From CAZAMP01 sp964486455 (GTDB taxonomy: Bacteria; Eisenbacteria; RBG-16-71-46; CAZAMP01): a stretch of DNA of 48,332 nucleotides. The position numbers and the translations under genes were made by a program. The first letter of the stretch is position 1. Every line of letters begins with the position of its first letter. Of this stretch, positions 42,104 to 48,332 are shown one piece after another. The notes beneath the pieces are model-generated. The model searched no databases and was not told the origin of the DNA. It worked only from the letters and a program-made list of their open reading frames with translations. The stretch is from contig CAZAMP010000033.1 in the NCBI GenBank assembly GCA_964486455.1, forward strand, positions 1-48,332, written 5' to 3'.

Positions 42104-44779
42104 TCAGTCCGCCTTGTAGATCTTCACACGGGCGCAGATGTCCTGATTGAACGTGAGTGGATCAGTATGTGCCAGATCCATCTCGACCAGGTCGTTGAAG
42201 AACGTTCCCTTGCCCTTGGCGATGGGCATGTACTTGCCCCAGTGGCCCGCGACGGCCGCGATCGCCAGATGGTGAGGTTCGATCCCCTCACTCAGCGAGA
42301 CCCATCCCTTCACGCGATGTCCCTCGGGATTCTCGAGCCAGACGCGATCGCCGTCGGCGATTCCCTTCTCGGCGGCGGTCTTCGAGTGCATCTGAACGGC
42401 GTAGACGTTCGGATCCTCCTGAGAACACTCGTCGAGAAGCGGGTTCTGCTGCGTCATCGAGTTGCAGTGCATGACCGCGCGCCAGTAGAATGTGTTCATG
42501 TCGTATTCGGGCTTCTCTTCCGTGTGTGTCGGGCACGGGTACCAGTCGGCGAGCGCCTTGAAGCGCGACCAGTCGAAGGGGAAGTAGTCGTTCCCACCGT
42601 ACTTGTTCCACAGCTCGTCGATCTGTTCGCCCGAGTCAATGAAGTACTCGAAGTAGACCGGAACGCGGGACGGGTTGAACCACTTCCAGTAAACGTCTTC
42701 CTTGCGCTTGGGCCAGGTGAAGACACCAGTCTTACTCACCTTCTCGAGCCCGTTCTCTTCGCCGAACCGGTCCTTGAGCAGGCGATCGGTAATGTCTGGC
42801 CACGTGTGGAAGACGCTTCCGTCCTCGACGAGCTTGTACTTCTCGTCCATCTCGCCGCCGTAGCGGACGCCGATCGAGTCGTTGAGCCCCTTGTAGAACT
42901 TGCCGTGGATGTCGAGACGCTTGCAGATGTCGAGCATGACCTCGTTGAAGTCGCGCCGCTCGAAGAGCGGCTCGACGACCGGTTGCCGGATCGTCCAGCC
43001 CCAATCGTCCTCGCCTTGCGGATGTGAGAACGTCGAGGGGAAGCTCACGGCCGGCGTGTAGCGTTCCAGGAAGCAGGCGTCGGGCAGGATGATGTCCGCC
43101 ACGGCCTCTTCGAACTCGGTGATGTAGAGCTGGAACGAGAAGATGAAGTTGAACTTCTTGAGGAAGTTCTCGGTCACCGCCTCCGAATTGCCCATCGTCA
43201 TGACGGAGTTGGAGCCGAAGTTGATCATGACGTCCGGGCGGTACGGGATCTCGAAGCGCTCCAGTATCTCGAACCACCTCGGGTCCGTGATGGTGAACGC
43301 ATTGTAGATCGACGTCGGGAACATGTCGTGGAGATCCAACCGCGTCGGCGGCTGCGGCTTCCGCATCGGATAGGGCTTGTGATCGTAGACCCACGCCTTG
43401 GCGACCAGGAGGCCGTCCGGGCAGGGGTAGGGGATCTGGTTCGGCTTGCCTGTCGGCTTGTAGCCGTCCTGGACCGTCGCACCGAGGCCGAACGCCCCGC
43501 CGTAGGTGTCGGCCGCGCCGACCATGTGGTTGACCATGTCGATCGACAGGCAGGTCCAGCCCGAGTTCGTGTGCCCCTGGGCGCCGCGGAAGAAGTGCGT
43601 TGCCACCGGACGTCTCGGGACCTTCTTCGGACCATTGTCCGTCTGGATGGTCACGGTCGAACCGATCTCGGCCGCCTCACCGAACTCCTTGGCGATTCGG
43701 CTGACCGTCGCCGCCGGGACCCAGGTGATCTTCTCGACGTATTCCGGCGTGTATTTCTTGACGTGCTCCTTGAGGAGTTCGAACGCCGGCGTGCATTCGA
43801 CGCCGTCGACTGTGTACCGGCCGGTCAGCGCCACCTCGTGCGCCTCGTCCTCGTACTCGACGCGCGTGACCGACGGATCGTTGTGAACCTTGGGTTTGTC
43901 GTCGACCAGGTCCCAGACCATCGGCATGTTCGTTTCTTTGTCGCGCATGTAGCGGCCGTCCGACGGACGGATGAGGTACGGGCCGTTGGTCTTGTACATG
44001 AGGTATTCGGCGTCGTAGATGCCGTGCTCGTTCAGGAGCGAGTTCACCAGGCCGAGGGCAAGCGCGCCGTCGGTGCCCACGCGGATCGGCACCCACTCGT
44101 GCGCCTTTGACGCCTGCGCGCTCTGGAAGGGATCGAAGACGACGTTCTTGAACCCGCGAACCCGAGCGTCGGCGACCTGCGTCGCGTTCTGGACGGCCAC
44201 GTGGCCCGCGCCGTGCCCCTTCGAGCATCCGAAATTCAGCGCGTAGTTGCAGTTCGCGAAGTCCGGGATGATCGACCACGAGACGTGCATGATGCCGTTC
44301 ATGAAGTGGGCGCCGTTCCCGCAGTGTAGCCCACCGCCCGACACCCAGTAGTTGGGTGTCCCGAACCCCTTCATGAAGCCGATAACGCCGAAGCGGATCT
44401 CGGACGCCTGTGTCGTGGTGGCCTGGAAGAACGCTCCGCGCGGGTCGCGCTCCTGGCATTCCTTCAGCTTCTGAACGACTGTGTCGAGCGCTTCCTCCCA
44501 CGAAATCCGTTCCCACTTGGGGTCGACCCCCATTCCCTTCTCGGGATTGGTGCGCTTCAGGGGATAGTTCACCCGATACGGATCGTAGAGCAGGTGAGGG
44601 GCGGCGAGGCCCTTCACGCAGATGTGCCCCCGGCCGGTCGGCGCATCCGGGTTGCCCGCCATTTCGGTGATGACTCCGTTCTGGCGGTGGGCGCGAACGC
44701 CGCACATGCAATAGCATTGCCCGCAGCTGGTTGAGATCCAGGTATCCTCTTGGACATGACTCTGGGTTGAAACGGCCAT
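42104..44779 (-). CDS. Mo-bisPGD oxidoreductase catalytic subunit (DMSO reductase family, Psr/Pad-like)
   Basis: 891 residues, from the ATG at 44779, 8 nt after AGGAG. The N-terminal 4Fe-4S site is complete: C19-x2-C22-x3-C26-x27-C54 (CGQCYCMCG ... HICVKG), with an extra C24. A likely Mo ligand is Cys153 in GGGLHCGNGAHFMNG. Later pterin-binding blocks include FDPFQSAQASKAHEWVPIRV and a C-terminal VWLENPEGHRVKGWV domain. There is no Tat signal, so the enzyme is cytoplasmic, unlike PsrA/PhsA but like phenylacetyl-CoA:acceptor oxidoreductase (PadB). Substrate is not certain: polysulfide- or thiosulfate-type chemistry is possible, but the CoA-transferase and transporter nearby favour an organic acid or acyl-CoA (inference). 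It leads an operon with FeS, NrfD-type and fdhD genes. Confidence 0.88.
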   Translation of the reverse strand: MAVSTQSHVQEDTWISTSCGQCYCMCGVRAHRQNGVITEMAGNPDAPTGRGHICVKGLAAPHLLYDPYRVNYPLKRTNPEKGMGVDPKWERISWEEALDTVVQKLKECQERDPRGAFFQATTTQASEIRFGVIGFMKGFGTPNYWVSGGGLHCGNGAHFMNGIMHVSWSIIPDFANCNYALNFGCSKGHGAGHVAVQNATQVADARVRGFKNVVFDPFQSAQASKAHEWVPIRVGTDGALALGLVNSLLNEHGIYDAEYLMYKTNGPYLIRPSDGRYMRDKETNMPMVWDLVDDKPKVHNDPSVTRVEYEDEAHEVALTGRYTVDGVECTPAFELLKEHVKKYTPEYVEKITWVPAATVSRIAKEFGEAAEIGSTVTIQTDNGPKKVPRRPVATHFFRGAQGHTNSGWTCLSIDMVNHMVGAADTYGGAFGLGATVQDGYKPTGKPNQIPYPCPDGLLVAKAWVYDHKPYPMRKPQPPTRLDLHDMFPTSIYNAFTITDPRWFEILERFEIPYRPDVMINFGSNSVMTMGNSEAVTENFLKKFNFIFSFQLYITEFEEAVADIILPDACFLERYTPAVSFPSTFSHPQGEDDWGWTIRQPVVEPLFERRDFNEVMLDICKRLDIHGKFYKGLNDSIGVRYGGEMDEKYKLVEDGSVFHTWPDITDRLLKDRFGEENGLEKVSKTGVFTWPKRKEDVYWKWFNPSRVPVYFEYFIDSGEQIDELWNKYGGNDYFPFDWSRFKALADWYPCPTHTEEKPEYDMNTFYWRAVMHCNSMTQQNPLLDECSQEDPNVYAVQMHSKTAAEKGIADGDRVWLENPEGHRVKGWVSLSEGIEPHHLAIAAVAGHWGKYMPIAKGKGTFFNDLVEMDLAHTDPLTFNQDICARVKIYKAD

Positions 44780-44834
44780 AGATCCACTCCTGCTTGAGTT
44801 CGCTCGGCCTTCGGCTTTCTGACTTAATGGCCAC

Positions 44835-44863
44835 AATATACCGAAGTAGAAGCCGGACGCCAA
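44835..44863 (-). promoter_or_regulatory. sigma-70-type promoter of the Mo-enzyme operon
   Basis: On the minus strand TTGGCG (44858-44863) and TATATT (44835-44840) are spaced by exactly 17 nt. Transcription would start near 44828, giving a ~50-nt leader before the ATG at 44779. The match is 4/6 at -35 and 5/6 at -10. The rest of the gene-free stretch 44780-45080 shows nothing else that I can support. Confidence 0.5.
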
Positions 44864-45080
44864 CTCACACTTCGAGGCTGAAGCGGCAACCGTTGCCGCG
44901 TGCGCAAATATCTCGGAGATCATCTTGGATATCGGCGTGTGCGCGCGGCGATTCTCGATGAGACTCGTGATCGGGCCCCGATTTCGGAGATACACAGCCT
45001 CGCGGAGCAGGCGAGGCCGAATCGAGAACGAGGTGGCCCGGCATCGAGCTACCTCGCGGAACAGTCGGGTCAGGCCAACG

Positions 45081-45866
45081 CTAGCGGTAGCGTGCCTTGA
45101 TCGTGCCCCAGGACGCGTCCCGGGACGGCACCACATCGAACTTCTCCGTCGGGACGCAGAGCCACTCGGCGGTCATGAGCTCGATGTCCCAGGTGCCGAA
45201 TTGATCCAAGGCGAGGATCCATTCGAACAGCGTAGGCGGGGGCTCGAGCTCATAGCAGGTCAGGTAGGCCTCGTACTCGATCTGGTAGATCTCGTCGCCG
45301 TGCCGTTTCTCCGCCGGGTTGCAGAAGAAAAGCGGACGCGTCACGAACGCCTCGTGGCCGCCGAACTGGTCGTTCAGTGAAACCAACACATCCACCGGCG
45401 GGCCGTCCGCGTCATAGCACTCGTAGTGGTTGGCCCGGGGCGGGTCATTGTTGGTATCGTTCTTTAGCGCCGGAAGAAGAAGATAGCGACCGTCTCCGAC
45501 CGTGAGTTCCTGCGTGCCGAATTGATTGTCCAGGAGTACGCTGCGGATCGGTTCGGGATTCGGTGGGTGCATCAGCCACCACGTGTGAAACCGCAACGGA
45601 TCCACTACTCCCTCTCCGTTCTTGAGAACGGGAACACCGTAGCGATCCATCGTCAGCGAATCCGGGCGATACGCCCCGAACTGATCGATGACGAGCACGG
45701 TGTCCGTGACGGAGTAGGGTGGATGTACGGCGTAGACGAGCTCGTGGTTCTCGAACTTCTCCGGCCCATCCGTTTGCGCATCCGCGAGACCGGTGAGAGG
45801 CGTGACGGCACATGCGATGACACAGGCAACTGCGACGCTCATCGCAAAGCATAGTCGTCTTCTCAT
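45081..45866 (-). CDS. secreted DQFG-repeat protein (DUF7450-like)
   Basis: 261 residues, from the ATG at 45866, 5 nt after AGGAGG. The signal peptide MRRRLCFAMSVAVACVIACA... is strong. The mature protein holds four repeats of ~53-55 residues, each carrying a DQFG-type core: DQFG at 61-64, NQFG at 114-117, DQFG at 166-169, and DQFG at 221-224. Each core is followed about 15-20 residues later by a P-x-x-K element (VPVLKNG, LPALKND, CNPAEKR, CVPTEKF). I associate this with DUF7450, a domain of unknown function. Repeated beta-units and export suggest an extracellular binding or wall-associated role; no activity can be proposed. There is no sorting tail. Confidence 0.75.
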   Translation of the reverse strand: MRRRLCFAMSVAVACVIACAVTPLTGLADAQTDGPEKFENHELVYAVHPPYSVTDTVLVIDQFGAYRPDSLTMDRYGVPVLKNGEGVVDPLRFHTWWLMHPPNPEPIRSVLLDNQFGTQELTVGDGRYLLLPALKNDTNNDPPRANHYECYDADGPPVDVLVSLNDQFGGHEAFVTRPLFFCNPAEKRHGDEIYQIEYEAYLTCYELEPPPTLFEWILALDQFGTWDIELMTAEWLCVPTEKFDVVPSRDASWGTIKARYR

Positions 45867-46030
45867 GGGAACCTCCTGGCGTTCGGAGTCACTCATGTAG
45901 AGGACTGCCGGTGGGTCTAGTGGCCGGCCAGGTGGAAGTGACTCTCGCTAGTCAGATGAGACGCCGGCAGCGAGGGGCACGGGCCGCAATCCGGGCTGTT
46001 GCAGATCCTTCTCCCGGAGGATGAAACTCT

Positions 46031-46047
46031 CCCACTCATGAAGTGGG
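46031..46047 (-). terminator. short hairpin downstream of the sulfatase-like gene
   Basis: CCCACT (46031-46036) and AGTGGG (46042-46047) pair around a 5-nt loop. On the minus strand the stem is followed by AGAGTTTC, a poor T-tract. It lies about 137 nt past the sulfatase-like stop, in the 45867-46183 gap, which otherwise holds no gene, RNA or clear promoter that I can see. Confidence 0.3.
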
Positions 46048-46183
46048 TGCCTTCCCAGCAACCACAGTATATCAACTCGAGGATCAATCCAGTAGGGGCT
46101 GCCCAGTAGACGACCGCGTGCGCCGGTTTGTGATCGAAGGGTCGGTGAATTTGCGCCGGGGGTGTGCTCGCGTTGAGGTGGAC

Positions 46184-48265
46184 TTATCTATGGTCTCTGA
46201 TCTCACGCTCACGAAGGAAATCCCGCGCGCGGTCACTCTCGGGGCCTTCGGGCTGCAACTCGAGGTATCTTGTCCAGGCGCGCGCGGTGGTCTCATTGTC
46301 CCCGAGATCATGGGCAATCTCGCCGCGGAGGTAGTGGGCCTTCGCCAGCTCCGGCGAGAGCCGGATCGCTTCGATCGACGATTCCATGGCGTCGTTCAAA
46401 CGGCCCAGGTCACGATAGATGGTGGCCAGGACCCATCTGACCCCTCCGTCGTCCGGGAAGCTCTCCGCGGCGCGGCGCATCGTCTCCGCCGCGCCCTTCA
46501 GATCATCCTCATCCAGCTGAAAGGAGGCCAGCCGGTCATAGAGAACGAGCTTCGCTCTCTCACATTCGGTGAGTGCTTTTTCGATGATGGTCCGAGCATG
46601 CACTCGTCTCCGCCGCGCCTCCAGCGCGTCGGACAGGGCGACGGTGATCGCGTCGTAGCACACATACCTCGCGTGCGCCGCGTATAGAATGTCGAGCATC
46701 GCGCCGTCATCGCCCATGCGTTCGTAGCCCATGGCCAGTCCCAGGTGCGGGTCCGCAAACGTCTCATCCTGAATGATCGCCTCTTTGAAGTAGCGCACCG
46801 CGTCGTCCAAGCGGCCTTCATCCAGCGCCGTCTCCCCGGCTTTGTCGAACGACTTCGCCAGCAACCGTTCTCTGTAGGCTTCCATCCGTGTACGCGGGTG
46901 CGGCAGATTCAGAACCGGTCCCCGATCGGGCTCCGCAAAGCCCCAGATCGCCAGCGAATCCTCGTGGCTGGGAGCTGGCGAGCCTCCGGTCGTGTAGCCC
47001 AGGCTTTCCAACCTCGCGATCTCTTCGGTCGTCATGGGAAGTGATCCCGGAGAGCGGGTTCCGAGACGGAGCGCATGAAACGCGGTGGCATCCATCAGGC
47101 TCTCGAGGGAGTCTCGTACTCCCGGACAGTCGTTCGCCAGGTTCCGCTCTTCGAAAGGGTCGATCTCGAGGTCGTAGAGCTCGTCATAGGGGCCGATCAC
47201 GAGTTTCCAGCGCTCCGTTCGCATTCCGCGTAGCTCCGACCACCCGTAGGAGATCCGCGAGCGAAACGTCTCGAGATACGCGGCCGCACGATCGTCCGAG
47301 CGGCGGGATGATCGCGAGCCGACGGACGGATCCACGATCGACAGCAGCGGCCTGCCAGGGCTGGCCGCCGAAGGTTCCAACCGGAGCAGATCGCAGATGG
47401 TCGGTGCGATGTCTACGGTCCGAGCAAGCTCCGCAACGCTCTCGCCCCGAGGAAGGCCGAATCCATGGAGGATCAAGGGAACCCGCATCGTTTCCTCGTA
47501 GAGAAGGAACCCATGGAACTCCTCCTCATGATCACCCAGACCCTCGCCATGATCGCTCACGATGATCGTGAGGCACTCCGATGCGTCCCATCGCTCCCGT
47601 ACGGCATCCAGGAGACGGCCGATCTCCTGGTCGACGAACGCGATCTCTCCGTCATACGGTCGATCCACGTATCGGGAATTGAACGGCGGTGGGGGATCGC
47701 GAAGCAGATGTGGATCGAAAAGATGAATCAGCAGAAAAGCTCTCTTTGATTCGAGCAGCTCCAGCCACTCGATCGCACGAGACACGGTCTTGTCGGCGCG
47801 CCGCTCGAGGCCTTGCCGCTGAGAGGTGAACTGCGCCATCGAGGGATCGAACACGCGAAACGGCTCCGAAACGTCATCGTCATAGATGTCGAATCCTTGG
47901 CCTAGATTGTGATCCCTCGAGAGAACGGCAGCCGAGACGAATGCCCCGGTCGAGTAGCCGGCTTTTCGGAGACGCTCGGCGAGGGTCTCCCACGCCGTGT
48001 TGAGCTGGTACGGACCGTTGTCTCGGATCCCATGCTGAAGCGGATACGCCCCCGTAAGAATCGTCGCGACGGAGGGGAGGGTAACAGGGGTCGCGGTGAT
48101 TGCGTTCTCGAAGAGCACACCCTCTTTGGCGAGCCGATCGATGTTGGGTGTGGAGATGGCCTCGTATCCGTAGCAGCCGAGGTGGTCCGCCCTGAGGGTG
48201 TCGATGACGATGAGAAGAACGAAATCAGGTGCTTTGCTCCGCTCACAGCCTATGCATAGGAGCAC
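46184..48265 (-). CDS. sulfatase/alkaline-phosphatase-fold lipoprotein-like protein with TPRs
   Basis: 693 residues from the GTG at 48265, but the frame stays open to the window edge and the preceding codons (HPCVVVVL) extend the hydrophobic segment that ends at the Cys of LCIGCERS. The real start is probably upstream, outside the window, and the protein may be a lipoprotein. Residues ~12-330 are sulfatase-like: VIDTLRADHLGCYGY, TPNIDRLAKEGVLFENA, VSDHGEGLGDHEEEFHG. The catalytic C/S-x-P-S-R site reads T62-L-P-S-V66: Thr replaces the formylglycine Cys/Ser and Val replaces Arg. Genuine sulfatase activity is therefore doubtful; a Thr-nucleophile phosphoesterase or transferase is an alternative. 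Residues ~480-690 are TPRs. No maturase is nearby. Confidence 0.82.
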   Translation of the reverse strand: MLLCIGCERSKAPDFVLLIVIDTLRADHLGCYGYEAISTPNIDRLAKEGVLFENAITATPVTLPSVATILTGAYPLQHGIRDNGPYQLNTAWETLAERLRKAGYSTGAFVSAAVLSRDHNLGQGFDIYDDDVSEPFRVFDPSMAQFTSQRQGLERRADKTVSRAIEWLELLESKRAFLLIHLFDPHLLRDPPPPFNSRYVDRPYDGEIAFVDQEIGRLLDAVRERWDASECLTIIVSDHGEGLGDHEEEFHGFLLYEETMRVPLILHGFGLPRGESVAELARTVDIAPTICDLLRLEPSAASPGRPLLSIVDPSVGSRSSRRSDDRAAAYLETFRSRISYGWSELRGMRTERWKLVIGPYDELYDLEIDPFEERNLANDCPGVRDSLESLMDATAFHALRLGTRSPGSLPMTTEEIARLESLGYTTGGSPAPSHEDSLAIWGFAEPDRGPVLNLPHPRTRMEAYRERLLAKSFDKAGETALDEGRLDDAVRYFKEAIIQDETFADPHLGLAMGYERMGDDGAMLDILYAAHARYVCYDAITVALSDALEARRRRVHARTIIEKALTECERAKLVLYDRLASFQLDEDDLKGAAETMRRAAESFPDDGGVRWVLATIYRDLGRLNDAMESSIEAIRLSPELAKAHYLRGEIAHDLGDNETTARAWTRYLELQPEGPESDRARDFLREREIRDHR

Positions 48266-48332
48266 GACAACGACACAAGGATGTGTCCCGATTGTTGTGG
48301 AAAAGCGTGACGCCCTCCTGACGCCGAGATCA

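Noticed and set aside
46043..46687. 214-codon plus-strand frame opposite the sulfatase-like gene's TPR end
   Set aside because: No motifs or ribosome site; the opposite strand is clearly coding TPRs.
1..48332. CRISPR arrays, rRNA operons, transposases, integrase or phage genes
   Set aside because: I looked for regularly spaced direct repeats, conserved rRNA stretches and DDE or tyrosine-recombinase motifs and saw none.

Overview
The window is a GC-rich (roughly 60 %) bacterial chromosome segment with no rRNA, tRNA, CRISPR array, phage gene or insertion sequence that I can see. Many predicted secreted proteins end in the same ~85-95-residue C-terminal beta-domain (NPF/NPT start, then Y-D-x-x-G-R, then SGxYxYRL). 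This is the FlgD-like/type IX secretion (T9SS) type of sorting tail. Together with secreted TPR-CHAT proteins, FG-GAP and beta-helix proteins and DQFG-repeat (DUF7450-like) proteins, it suggests an uncultured lineage of the FCB superphylum such as Candidatus Eisenbacteria or Krumholzibacteriota. That placement is inference; no taxonomic marker gene is present. TGA is an ordinary stop here: several intact genes end in it.

Left third (1-16.4 kb): a secreted TPR-CHAT protease-like protein; a large two-module beta-helix surface protein; a second tail-bearing secreted protein; a DUF2723 membrane glycosyltransferase-like protein with TPRs; a zinc-ribbon protein; a small secreted beta-barrel protein; a tail-bearing beta-propeller-like protein; and a 6-bladed propeller protein. 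It ends in a scar near 16.0 kb where two divergent genes have both lost their 5' ends: a metallophosphatase-tetraheme cytochrome and a tail-bearing secreted protein.

Middle (16.4-29.4 kb): a two-gene 2-oxoacid:ferredoxin oxidoreductase with fused beta and gamma subunits, translationally coupled to alpha. Next is a secreted tail-bearing protein split by an in-frame UGA, which is followed by a hairpin resembling a bacterial SECIS element. Then come a DUF454 membrane protein, another tail-bearing secreted protein, an ECF sigma factor with an overlapping zinc-type anti-sigma gene and a small membrane protein, a second secreted TPR-CHAT protein with an in-frame sorting-tail relic just past its stop codon, and an MFS transporter.

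Right (29.5-48.3 kb): a transmembrane Ser/Thr kinase with TolB-like and TPR regions, followed directly by a HEAT-like protein; an FG-GAP secreted protein; and a metabolic island. The island holds a BaiN-type flavoprotein, a class III CoA-transferase, a DASS/SLC13 carboxylate transporter, and a convergent Mo-bisPGD oxidoreductase - 4Fe-4S - NrfD - FdhD operon. The catalytic Mo subunit has no Tat signal, so the complex probably faces the cytoplasm and could act on a CoA-activated organic acid (inference). The window closes with a DQFG-repeat secreted protein and a sulfatase-like TPR lipoprotein that runs toward the window edge.

The most unusual signals are the UGA/SECIS-like element at 19.54 kb, the perfect TATAATGTC-N9-GACATTATA dyad in front of the same gene, the tail relic behind the second CHAT gene, the double 5' truncation at 16.0 kb, and a G9 tract inside the beta-helix surface gene.
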